Shown here: positions 35,186-43,536 of the stretch, piece by piece
Numbering within the stretch: position 1 is the stretch's first letter
How the letters are laid out: each line of letters opens with the position of its first letter
Assembly (NCBI RefSeq): GCF_009177095.1
Contig: NZ_AP021861.1
Coordinates: forward strand, 4,384,501 to 4,448,500
DNA: 64,000 nt
Direction: 5' to 3'
Source of the DNA: Lacipirellula parvula
GTDB taxonomy: Bacteria; Planctomycetota; Planctomycetia; Pirellulales; Lacipirellulaceae
Notes under the pieces: generated by a model
What the model was told of the DNA's origin: nothing
What the model saw: only the letters and a program-made list of their open reading frames with translations
The model's database searches: none
Translations under genes and position numbers: made by a program

Positions 35186-36763
35186 TTACAAACTCACCGC
35201 TTCGATCACGCGGACCCAGTGATCGCTGGCGAACTGGCCGCTCGCCACGTTGGCAAGCAGCTCGAACACTTGATCGCTGAAGCCGCCGACGTTGACGACG
35301 TCGTCCCGCTCCTTAGCTTGCACCGTTCCCGACGGCTGAATGTCGATGCAGACCATTCGCGCCCGCGGGTTACGGGCCTTGAAGGCAGACCATTCGTTCA
35401 TCGTCGCGGTTCGGCCTCCGCCGAAACGACCGTAAGCAGGCGTGTCGATCCACGACTCGTTGTCCGAGACGAAGACCACCAAATCGCCGACGGCACGCCG
35501 CTCGTTGAGCGTCCGCAGCGGGGCGCTGCAGTTCGTACCCGACGGCGGTAACGCCGAGAGCTTCTGTGCGTTCGTCATCACGCTGTCGCGCGGGTTGAGC
35601 CGGACATCAACCGTCTTGTCGTTGAACGGCAGCACCTCCGCCTCCGGATTTTGTCGTAGCACGGCCGCCGCGACGAGCGCCGCCACGTCGATGCAACGGA
35701 CCGCGGTCGTCGCGCCTGGGCGATGGCCGGTGACCGGCGAATGCATCGACCCCGACACGTCGGGGCAGATGAACGCCTTTCCCGCGATGCGCGGCACATT
35801 CTTCAAAGACAGTTCCATGGCGTCTTGCAGGGATTCGCGGACCGCCGTCGGCACGCGAGCGTCGGCGTTCGCGTAGGCCGTCATCAACTGGTACGGGAAG
35901 ACTCGCGCCTTCTCCACCAGCCGAGGATCGCGCAGCCGGTTGGCAATGAGCGTCGTCATTTCAGCATCCTCGAATACTTCGTGTCGCAGAAACGTGTTGA
36001 GATTCATCCGCGTCATTTGCCACGGCGCCGTCCGCGCGATCTGTCGCCAATCTTTCTTCGTGAGCGGCAGCCCCGTCAGCATTTGGAACGGCACGTCGGG
36101 CACGGCGACCTTTCCCGGATTGGTGTTGCGATTGAACTTTTCGTACTGCTTCACCAATTCCGGCAAGACTTCGGCGTTGTGCTGGCGACCAATCAAGTAA
36201 CCGTACAGCGCTTCCCGGGTTGAGTTCGCCGGCTTGGGGTGGACCATTCGCAGCACGTCGGCCAGAGACGGAGCGTTGCCTACTGAACCGGTGAAGAGCT
36301 GCGCATCGCTCCGCGCTTCAAGCCATTGAACGATTAACCGCTTCGGCAGCGTACCGAGGCTCTTGCGCCCCACCGCGCCCGATCGCATGATTTGCACGAA
36401 GTTGCGGAGCATCTTCGGCGAATCGATGACGCGATCAAACGCCTCGGCCAGCAACCCCGGCGAGCGGACCGACAGCACCGCCAACAGGAGCGCCGGCATA
36501 TCTTTCATGTGGCCGCGTTCCCGAGCGTAGATGGCAGTGCGAGCGATGAACTCCGGCTCAACGGCGTTGCATAGCATGAGAACCGTTTCGAGCTGCTCTT
36601 CGGCCGAGGCGTAAAAGGTCGCACCCAGGCAACCGGTCGCCGCGTATTGGGCAAGGGCTTGCTTATCGGTGCGCTGGTACGCGAGGCCGCCGGCTTCGTT
36701 CACGGCGTCGGCCTTCGGAGTCAGGACGCCACGGAGGGACTGAAAGAGTGACTTGTTTGCCAT
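35186..36763 (-). CDS. rsr: Ro60/Rsr ortholog (TROVE-vWA RNA-binding protein)
   Basis: Ring-shaped RNA-binding protein that holds Y RNAs and misfolded RNA and, in other bacteria, feeds RNA to polynucleotide phosphorylase. Most of the protein is a TROVE HEAT-repeat ring (QYAATGCLGATFYASAEEQLE, then TAIYARERGHMKDMPALLLAVLS, FVQIMRSGAVGRKSLGTLPKRLIVQWL). The C-terminal vWA domain has a complete MIDAS: PDVSGSM, a threonine in PSGTNCSAPL, and an aspartate in VFVSDNESW. The ATG at 36763 follows AAGGAAACC. At 525 residues it has the expected length. It is the first gene of the rtc operon, with the Y RNA-like genes immediately downstream, so protein and its RNA partners are made together. Confidence 0.96.
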   Translation of the reverse strand: MANKSLFQSLRGVLTPKADAVNEAGGLAYQRTDKQALAQYAATGCLGATFYASAEEQLETVLMLCNAVEPEFIARTAIYARERGHMKDMPALLLAVLSVRSPGLLAEAFDRVIDSPKMLRNFVQIMRSGAVGRKSLGTLPKRLIVQWLEARSDAQLFTGSVGNAPSLADVLRMVHPKPANSTREALYGYLIGRQHNAEVLPELVKQYEKFNRNTNPGKVAVPDVPFQMLTGLPLTKKDWRQIARTAPWQMTRMNLNTFLRHEVFEDAEMTTLIANRLRDPRLVEKARVFPYQLMTAYANADARVPTAVRESLQDAMELSLKNVPRIAGKAFICPDVSGSMHSPVTGHRPGATTAVRCIDVAALVAAAVLRQNPEAEVLPFNDKTVDVRLNPRDSVMTNAQKLSALPPSGTNCSAPLRTLNERRAVGDLVVFVSDNESWIDTPAYGRFGGGRTATMNEWSAFKARNPRARMVCIDIQPSGTVQAKERDDVVNVGGFSDQVFELLANVASGQFASDHWVRVIEAVSL

Positions 36764-36823
36764 GATTGGTTTCCTTCGATTCGGCCAAGTTCGTTGCATG
36801 CCAACTTCGATGGGATGACCTAA

Positions 36824-36839
36824 TGCATCAGGTGTGCCA
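36824..36839 (-). promoter_or_regulatory. sigma-54 type promoter of the rsr-Y RNA-rtcBA operon
   Basis: On the minus strand the sequence reads TGGCACACCTGATGCA, which matches the sigma-54 consensus TGGCAC-N5-TTGC except for one base (A for the first T of TTGC). The invariant GG and GC have the correct ten-base spacing. It lies about 60 bases upstream of the rsr start codon and faces the rtcR gene, whose product is a sigma-54 activator. RtcR sites would be expected in the 170 bases between it and rtcR; I did not identify a clear palindrome. Confidence 0.75.
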
Positions 36840-37009
36840 ATGGAACGTACATTGAGCTGTTAATTTCCATAAGATGTTTTCTTGATTAGTGTTACGAGTC
36901 ATTTCCATGCGTGAAACCAGGAGCACTTCTGTGGTAAACCAGCGGTATTTATGATATTCTTAGATAGCCGTTTATATGACGGTATACGGACTACTTGAAC
37001 ACGAAACCA

Positions 37010-38590
37010 ATGAAGCAAGTCGCCATTGGCCTCCTGGGCTCCCGACTCGACCAGAGCATCGAAGACGCAAACCGCTGGCAAACCTGGCGGCCCTCAGTCG
37101 CGATCTGCCAACACGAAGATTTCTTGATCGACCGATTTGAGCTGATCTACGACGCCGCGGTGTCGCGGTTGGCCAATAGCGTCGCCGACGACATCCGGTC
37201 GGTTTCCCCGGAGACGGAGGTGAGGCTTCACGAACTCACCTTCCAAGATCCGTGGGATTTCGAGGAGGTGTACGGCGGCCTGCATGCGTTCGCGAGCAGC
37301 TACACGTTTCGCCCGGAGTCGGAGCGCTATCTCGTCAACATCACAACGGGCACCCACGTTCAGCAGATATGTCTCTTCTTGCTTGCGGAATCAGGGCATA
37401 TCCCAGGGCAGTTGCTGCAGGCCTCGCCGCCGCGACGCCAACAGGAAGGGCAGGGGACCTATCGGATCATCGATCTCGATCTGTCGCGCTACGATCAACT
37501 CGCGGCGAGATTCGCGCTGGAACAGCAGGAGAGCCTGTCGTTCCTGAAGTCAGGAATTCAAACGCGCAACGCAGCGTTCAACGCGCTCATCGAACAGATT
37601 GAACGCGTAGCCATCCACAGTCGAGCGCCGCTGTTGATCACGGGGCCTACTGGCGCCGGGAAGAGCCAGCTTGCCCGCCGCGTTTTCGAACTTAAGCAAC
37701 AGCGCCGGCAGCTGGCCGGACGCTTCGTGGAGGTGAACTGCGCCACCTTACGCGGCGATCAGGCGATGTCGGCGCTGTTCGGCCATGAGAAGGGCGCCTA
37801 CACCGGCGCAACAGCCAAGCGAGACGGCTTGCTCCGCGCCGCCGACGGCGGCATGCTCTTTCTCGACGAAATCGGCGAGCTCGGGCTGGACGAACAGGCG
37901 ATGCTGTTGCGCGCCATCGAAGAGAAGCGATTCCTCGCCGTCGGCGCCGACCGCGAGGTTGCCAGCGATTTTCAATTGATTGCCGGCACGAATCGCGACT
38001 TGCAGCGTGCAGTGAATGAAGGCCGATTCCGCGAGGATTTGTTGGCGAGAATCAACCTTTGGACATTTTGCCTGCCGGGCCTGGCTGAGCGTCGCGAGGA
38101 TATCGCCCCCAACTTGGAGTACGAGTTGACGCAGTACTCGGCAAAGACGGGGCAAGTCGTGCGGATGAACAAAGAGGCGACGCAACGGTTCCTCCAATTC
38201 GCGGAGACGGACGCCGCGACGTGGCGAGCCAATTTCCGCGACCTCAACGCCGCCGTAACGCGCATGGCGACCCTCGCCGCTGGCGGACGCATTTCAACTG
38301 ATCTCGTTGAAGAAGAAATTCGACGCCTGCAGACGCAATGGCAGCCCTGCGTCGTCGGCCCGAACGATCGCTCGCTGCCGGAGTTGGTCGACGCGAGTCA
38401 GCTGGACGATTTCGACCGCGTGCAACTAGAGGAAGTGGTGCGGGTATGCCGGCAAAGCAAGACGATCTCCGACGCTGGCCGGAAGTTGTTCGCAGTCTCA
38501 AGAAATTTGAAAGCGAAACCCAACGACGCCGATCGGCTGCGAAAATACTTGGCCCGGTTCGAATTAACCTGGGAATTACTGCATCGCTAA
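37010..38590 (+). CDS. rtcR: RtcR, sigma-54 activator with CARF-like sensor domain
   Basis: Activator of the rtc operon. The amino-terminal domain (residues ~1-170: QVAIGLLGSRLD, WRPSVAICQHEDFLIDRFELI, VNITTGTHVQQICLFLLAESG) is the RtcR-type CARF-like sensor, thought to recognise RNA ends or cyclic nucleotides. The AAA+ domain has Walker A GPTGAGKS, the sigma-54 loop as GAYTGA (Tyr in place of Phe, as usual in RtcR), and Walker B MLFLDEIGEL. The C-terminal region should bind DNA. The ATG at 37010 fits the family start better than the TTG at 36995. It is divergent from rsr with the promoter between them. The sensor and ATPase look intact. Confidence 0.95.
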   Translation: MKQVAIGLLGSRLDQSIEDANRWQTWRPSVAICQHEDFLIDRFELIYDAAVSRLANSVADDIRSVSPETEVRLHELTFQDPWDFEEVYGGLHAFASSYTFRPESERYLVNITTGTHVQQICLFLLAESGHIPGQLLQASPPRRQQEGQGTYRIIDLDLSRYDQLAARFALEQQESLSFLKSGIQTRNAAFNALIEQIERVAIHSRAPLLITGPTGAGKSQLARRVFELKQQRRQLAGRFVEVNCATLRGDQAMSALFGHEKGAYTGATAKRDGLLRAADGGMLFLDEIGELGLDEQAMLLRAIEEKRFLAVGADREVASDFQLIAGTNRDLQRAVNEGRFREDLLARINLWTFCLPGLAERREDIAPNLEYELTQYSAKTGQVVRMNKEATQRFLQFAETDAATWRANFRDLNAAVTRMATLAAGGRISTDLVEEEIRRLQTQWQPCVVGPNDRSLPELVDASQLDDFDRVQLEEVVRVCRQSKTISDAGRKLFAVSRNLKAKPNDADRLRKYLARFELTWELLHR

Positions 38591-38668
38591 GCGTCCCGCC
38601 AAATGGAGAATCTTGAGGCTAAAAACCGTCTATCTAGATGGCACTTAGTGCTTAATTCGCGTTGGCGA

Positions 38669-39676
38669 TTAAAAAGGGCGGCGTCTCAAGATCAGCGTGG
38701 CGAGCGCGACGAGAGCAAGAGTTAGCGCGGCCGGTTCGGGGATGGGCTGTGCGACTGGGACGGCGGGCGGGATGGCTGCGAACTGGCTTTTCCAGATGAT
38801 CATGTCGAGAATATTGACGGCGCCGTCGCGGTTGGCGTCGCCGCTCGTGATCGACGCGCCGCTCGTCGTTCCCATGCCTCGTTGCAGGGCGAGGAAGTCT
38901 TTGCCATCGACGGCGCGATCCTGATTGAAGTCGGCAGATGGGTTGATGTTCAACTTAAAGTCGTCAATCGCGAGCCCGTCGTTGGTTCCGCCGATGTTGG
39001 CGTTCGCCAGCCAACGGATGTAGAAGACGCCGCCGTCGGGGATGCCGCCGGAGGGAATGACGGCGACGGGCGCCGTCGTGGTGCGGTTGGCGGCGAGATT
39101 GCCATCCTTCGCGCCGGCAGGCGACGTGTTGTTGGGGGAGACGAAATCGAGCGTGTTGACGGCGGTCCAGACAACGCCGGGGCCTTGGTCCACAATCGAA
39201 GTCGCGTTCACGCTGAACTCAAAGTCGAGGCGATCGACGATAGCGTCAGCGGCGCCGAGGCGCCACATTTCACCAGTGTAAGCGATGGTGAAGGAAGTGA
39301 TCACGAAGCCGGTGTTGTTGAGGAAGCAGGCGCCGAGGGTCGTGTTGACAGTTCCGGAGGTGAGTTCCCCGAAGGCTCGATCGCTGTTTCCCGACGCGCC
39401 GTAGCTATAAGTGTTGCCGGTGGAAAGCGCGCCGTTGTCGGCAGTGTAAGTGAGCGTGCCGCCGGTTCCGGCTTCGCTAAAGGCCCAGCCTTGGGGAAGG
39501 GAGTTGGAGTTGTTTGCCGTCCCGGACGCAGGGAGCGCGTTGAAGTCCTGGAGGTAGGAGGGGCCGGTAAGAAACACGCAAAGTTGAGCATGGGCCGCGC
39601 TGCCCGTGGCGGCGAGCGCGACGATGACGAATAGAAGCTCGACGACGCGGGGCCGCCGGAGGATGGTGGCGCTCAT
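38669..39676 (-). CDS. secreted PEP-CTERM protein with dockerin-like repeats
   Basis: A 335-residue exported protein. The signal peptide is ELLFVIVALAATGSAAHAQ. A beta-sandwich body follows (CVFLTGPSYLQDFNALPASG, AFSEAGTGGTLTYTAD), then paired EF-hand/dockerin-like segments (NPSADFNQDRAVDGKDFLALQ, then SGDANRDGAVNILDMIIWKSQ) that would bind calcium, and a PEP-CTERM sorting tail (PIPEPAALTLALVALATLILRRR). The ATG at 39676 is preferred because it gives the signal peptide directly; the frame is open further upstream without family meaning. Such proteins are common in planctomycetes and are likely placed on the cell surface or matrix. Function unknown. Confidence 0.85.
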   Translation of the reverse strand: MSATILRRPRVVELLFVIVALAATGSAAHAQLCVFLTGPSYLQDFNALPASGTANNSNSLPQGWAFSEAGTGGTLTYTADNGALSTGNTYSYGASGNSDRAFGELTSGTVNTTLGACFLNNTGFVITSFTIAYTGEMWRLGAADAIVDRLDFEFSVNATSIVDQGPGVVWTAVNTLDFVSPNNTSPAGAKDGNLAANRTTTAPVAVIPSGGIPDGGVFYIRWLANANIGGTNDGLAIDDFKLNINPSADFNQDRAVDGKDFLALQRGMGTTSGASITSGDANRDGAVNILDMIIWKSQFAAIPPAVPVAQPIPEPAALTLALVALATLILRRRPF

Positions 39677-40435
39677 GGGTGCAACACGCTGAGAAGTAGG
39701 CAGTGCGGAGCAGCAACGCAGCAGGCGACGTTTACTATAGAAAGCCTGGGGATTGGGGTCCATCAATTCGCAGTCGCGGGGAGTAATCGCCCCATGGCGA
39801 GGCCGTTTCGCGGTTGCTGCGACGAAATAGGCTGCCTGCGACTGGCCTGGAGTCGTCGGCAGTCGTCCGGGGAATGGCCCCGACATAGACGCATTGCTCT
39901 TCGCCCAGAGTCACCCTCATCGCGACGTGTCGCACTGTGCGAAATGGCAGACGCGCCGCAATACTAGACCAATAAATCCCAATTTATTGACAAAGGAGAC
40001 TAGCCGCAAGGCGTTAAGGAATTTCCTGCCACGCTTAAGATAGGTCGCTGCGAACGTGTGTTTATCTCCAAGCGACATAATGATTCAGCACAATTTTGCA
40101 TAGAAACTTCGGGGACCAAATTGAGTTACTTGCCGCAGTGAGGCGACATCGTGACGCCGATGGATACTCAGATTCGCCTTGTTTTCCCGAGCGGTGCGTT
40201 GGTTGGCTAAACCGCTTCGCAGAGTTGCCGCGGCTTGCGGGGCGAGAGACGTCACCTGGGGATGTGGTTTCCCAGCCCTTCAACTGCGATTGCTCACGTT
40301 ACAATAAAAACTTCTCCTGTAAGAAGCTGCGTCGAGAGGTCGACGCCGCGCGCGGCTCCAACTTTTCCACCGCCGATGATTCGATTGAGATCGCGCTCAT
40401 GGCGCGAAGCTCGCAGGCAGGCAAGCATATTGTTC
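39677..40435. other. 759-base intergenic stretch
   Basis: Lies between two divergently read genes (PEP-CTERM on the minus strand, the FGE fusion on the plus strand), so it should hold both promoters. Open frames run into it from both genes but their translations do not look like protein domains. An A/T-richer patch is present at about 39960-40100. No RNA gene, repeat or palindrome was recognised. Confidence 0.45.
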
Positions 40436-41854
40436 ATGAGATTGCATCGCTCTCGCATCGCTCTGATCGCAACGCTGGCGGCAAGCGTCTGCGCGCTTTC
40501 GGCTTCGCCAGTGTGGGCAGCCGTCGACTTTGCCCGTGAGATCCAGCCGATCCTGGAGATGTACTGCGTCTCGTGCCACTCGGCCGATCACACGGACGGC
40601 GACGTTGACCTTTCAACGATTGAAAAGGTCCGCGGCAGCGAGGGATTGCTCGTGCCAGGCCAGCCGGAGGAGAGTTCGCTTTACACGCTGGTGGCCGTTG
40701 AGAAGGACGACCCGCAGCTCATGCCGCCCGCCGATCAGGGAGGGCCGCTGAAGAGCGAATCGATCGAGTTGCTCAAAACTTGGATCGCCGAGGGGGCGAC
40801 CTGGCCGGAGGGAGTGACGCTCAAGGTTCGGCCGAAGCCGCCGGCGGAGATTCCGTCGCCGGATGATATGGAGTTGGTCAAGCGGATCCACGCGAAGATC
40901 GTCGCGCAAGCGCAGGCCGACGGCGACGGCGCGATGGAGAGCTACGAGGCGGAAGTGCCCGAGACGGCCGCTCCCTATGCGATGGTCGCGATCGAGGGGG
41001 GCAAGTTCCTGATGGGAAGCCCCGCCGACGAAGCGGGGCGCGGCGAAGAGGAAGGGCCACAGGTTGAGGTGGAGGTCACACCGTTCTGGATCGGCAAGCA
41101 TGAGGTCACCTGGGACGAATACGAGCCATTTATGATCACCGGGATCGAACGGCTGAAGAACGGCATGCGTAAGGATTTTGACCCCGCCGTTCATACCGAC
41201 GTCGATGCAGTGAGCCAGCCGACTACGCCCTATGTCGAAATGAGCTTCGGTATGGGTCAGTATGGCTACCCGGCGATCAGCATGACGCAGCATGGGGCCA
41301 ATAAGTATTGTCAGTGGCTGAGCGCTCAGACCGGGCACTTTTACCGATTGCCGACCGAAGCTGAGTGGGAGTACGCCTGCCGCGCCGGTACGAATACCGC
41401 GTATTCATTCGGCGATGATCCTGCAGCGCTCGACGACTACGCGTGGCACGCCGGCAACAGCGAAGAGAAATACCAACTCGTCGGACAGAAGGAACCGAAT
41501 CCGTGGGGCCTCTACGACATGCACGGCAATGTCGCGGAATGGACCGCGGATCAGTTTGATCCGAACTACTTCAAACAACTTAAACCAGGCGCTGCGAACC
41601 CGTTCGTGAAGCCGACGACGCTTTATCCGCGCAGCGCGCGCGGCGGCGGCTGGGCCGATGGGCCGGAGCGGCTGCGTGCGGCCGCGCGGCTTGGCTCCGA
41701 AGCGGCGTGGCAAGAACAAGATCCTCAGCTTCCCAAAAGCCAATGGTATCTCACCGACGCCCCGTGGCTCGGTTTTCGTCTCGTTCGCCCGAAGGAAATT
41801 CCTTCGGCTGAGGAAATGTATTTCTACTGGAATAGCTCGTCCAACAAGCGGTGA
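40436..41854 (+). CDS. PSCyt1 (cytochrome c-like) plus FGE-sulfatase domain fusion
   Basis: A 472-residue exported protein. Signal peptide MRLHRSRIALIATLAASVCALSASPVWA (see residues 1-28) is followed by a PSCyt1 domain with a haem-binding-type CVSCHS, and DVDLSTIEKVRGSEGLLVPG, ending TWIAEGATWP. The second half is a formylglycine-generating-enzyme-like fold (MVAIEGGKFLMGSP, FWIGKHEVTWDEYEPF, YRLPTEAEWEYACRAGT, MHGNVAEWTADQF, SARGGGWADGPERLRAAAR). The copper-binding cysteines of true FGE are not apparent, so it is probably a binding or other FGE-like domain and not a sulfatase activator. A Gfo/Idh/MocA gene follows 54 bases later. Confidence 0.88.
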   Translation: MRLHRSRIALIATLAASVCALSASPVWAAVDFAREIQPILEMYCVSCHSADHTDGDVDLSTIEKVRGSEGLLVPGQPEESSLYTLVAVEKDDPQLMPPADQGGPLKSESIELLKTWIAEGATWPEGVTLKVRPKPPAEIPSPDDMELVKRIHAKIVAQAQADGDGAMESYEAEVPETAAPYAMVAIEGGKFLMGSPADEAGRGEEEGPQVEVEVTPFWIGKHEVTWDEYEPFMITGIERLKNGMRKDFDPAVHTDVDAVSQPTTPYVEMSFGMGQYGYPAISMTQHGANKYCQWLSAQTGHFYRLPTEAEWEYACRAGTNTAYSFGDDPAALDDYAWHAGNSEEKYQLVGQKEPNPWGLYDMHGNVAEWTADQFDPNYFKQLKPGAANPFVKPTTLYPRSARGGGWADGPERLRAAARLGSEAAWQEQDPQLPKSQWYLTDAPWLGFRLVRPKEIPSAEEMYFYWNSSSNKR

Positions 41855-41908
41855 TTCGCGGCGGCGCCCGATGACACCCACCGCTTCAAACCCAGGTAGG
41901 AGCCCAAC

Positions 41909-43294
41909 ATGCCACTTCCCGAACTCCCCTCTGATCGTCGCCACTTCATCAAGGTTGCCGGGGCCGTCTCGGCGCTCGGGGCGATGCGTGCTCCGCACGT
42001 GTTTGCTCAGGCGGGGGCGAACCACCAGTTTCAGGTGGCGCTGATCGGCGCCGGCGGGCGCGGCACCGGCGCTGCGGTCGATGCGCTGACGGCTTCGGGT
42101 TACCCGATCAAGTTGGTCGCCGTCGCCGATGTGTTCAAGCAGAAGGCTGACGAAAGCCTGAACGCCCTGCGGCAACAGTTTGCGGATAAGCCGGAGTTGA
42201 TCGACGTTCCCGAAGAGCGCTGCTTCATCGGCTTCGACGCCTACAAAAACGCGATCGACGCGCTCCGCCCGGGCGACATTGCGATCTTTGCAACGCCGCT
42301 GGCGTTCCGCTGGGTGCATTACCAGTACGCGATCGACAAGGGCGTCCATGTGTTCATGGAAAAGCCGCTTGTCTCCGACGGCCCAACCGGCAAGCGGATG
42401 CTGGAGTTGGCGAAGAAAGCCGATGAAAAAAATCTGAAGACGGCCGTCGGGCTGATGGTTCGCCACTGCCGCGCCCGGCAAGAGTTGCATCAGCGGATTC
42501 AGGACGGCGAGATTGGCGACCTCGTCGCTATGCGGGCGTACCGGATGCACGGCCCCGTGGGAACTTGCTTTAGCAACGCGAAGCCGGCCGATCGCGACGA
42601 ACTCGAATGGCAGGTGCAGAACTTCCACAGCTTCCTGTGGGCGAGCGGCGGGTTGTTCAGCGATTTCTACATTCACCAGATCGACGAGGTCTGCTGGATG
42701 AAGAACAAGTGGCCGGTGAAGGCCCAAGCACTCGGCGGCCGCCATTACCGCGGCGACGCGGTCGATCAGAACTTCGACACGTACGCGGTCGAGTACACGT
42801 TCGACGACGGCACGTCGTTCTTCTTCGACGGTCGCACGATGCTTGGCTGTCGCAACGATATGTCGAGCGTGGTGCTCGGCAGCAAGGGCTCGGCGATCGT
42901 CAGCGCTTCGGGCCACCACCCCGGCAAGTGCAAGACGTTCAAGGGTCACAAGCTCGATCGCGACAGCACGGTGTGGGCGTACCCGCAGCCCGAAGCGAAT
43001 CCTTACCAGCTGGAATGGCAAGATTTCATCGACGCGATCGTCCACGACACGCCATACAACGAAGTGCCGCGCGGCATCGAGGCGAGCCTGGTAACGAGCA
43101 TGGGTCGCATGGCGGCGCACACGGGGCAGGAGGTCACTTACGATCAAATGCTCAACTGCAAGCACGAAATGGCGCCGGGCGTGGCGGACTTCGCGCAAAC
43201 AAAGGAAGCGCCGCTGACTCCGGACGATCAGGGCCGGTACCCAGTGCCGAATCCCGGGAAAATTCGCGGCCGCGAGTATTCCGATAAGGCGTAG
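41909..43294 (+). CDS. Gfo/Idh/MocA-family oxidoreductase with Tat signal
   Basis: A 461-residue NAD(P)-dependent sugar oxidoreductase. The amino terminus (SDRRHFIKVAGAVSALGAM) is a Tat signal for export in folded form. The Rossmann part begins VALIGAGGRGTGA; FIGFDAYKNAIDAL and the EKPLVSDGPTGKRML (conserved Glu-Lys-Pro) follow; FSDFYIHQIDEVCW carries the catalytic-type His-Asp. The C-terminal substrate domain ends with DFIDAIVHDTPYNEVPRGIEASL. It starts after a good AGGTAGGAG-like site. The likely role is redox chemistry on sugars in the periplasm-like compartment. It probably shares a transcript with the FGE fusion upstream. Confidence 0.93.
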   Translation: MPLPELPSDRRHFIKVAGAVSALGAMRAPHVFAQAGANHQFQVALIGAGGRGTGAAVDALTASGYPIKLVAVADVFKQKADESLNALRQQFADKPELIDVPEERCFIGFDAYKNAIDALRPGDIAIFATPLAFRWVHYQYAIDKGVHVFMEKPLVSDGPTGKRMLELAKKADEKNLKTAVGLMVRHCRARQELHQRIQDGEIGDLVAMRAYRMHGPVGTCFSNAKPADRDELEWQVQNFHSFLWASGGLFSDFYIHQIDEVCWMKNKWPVKAQALGGRHYRGDAVDQNFDTYAVEYTFDDGTSFFFDGRTMLGCRNDMSSVVLGSKGSAIVSASGHHPGKCKTFKGHKLDRDSTVWAYPQPEANPYQLEWQDFIDAIVHDTPYNEVPRGIEASLVTSMGRMAAHTGQEVTYDQMLNCKHEMAPGVADFAQTKEAPLTPDDQGRYPVPNPGKIRGREYSDKA

Positions 43295-43536
43295 CGACTG
43301 CACTCGCGCTCGTTCCGATCAAGCGATGCGCGGGCGATACGATTGAACGACGAAGCAGCGTCTCTTCGAGCGAGGGACGCCGCTTTTCTCTTTGGTTCAA
43401 CGACGATAGCGCGGTCGCCGCGAGTTCTGAATCGGCCGGTTATGATTGCCGGCGGCGTTGGCTATAATGATTGACGGCCGCCGCCTGCCGACGGGGATGC
43501 TCCGCGCCGGCACGCCTCACTCCGTGAGACGCCGAC

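Noticed and set aside
40235-40435. Upstream extension of the FGE fusion protein
   Set aside because: The added residues look non-coding and the signal peptide starts exactly at 40436.
41405-43303. A 632-residue open frame on the minus strand
   Set aside because: It is a shadow of the FGE fusion and oxidoreductase genes, arginine- and histidine-rich without recognisable domains, in GC-rich DNA where such frames are common.
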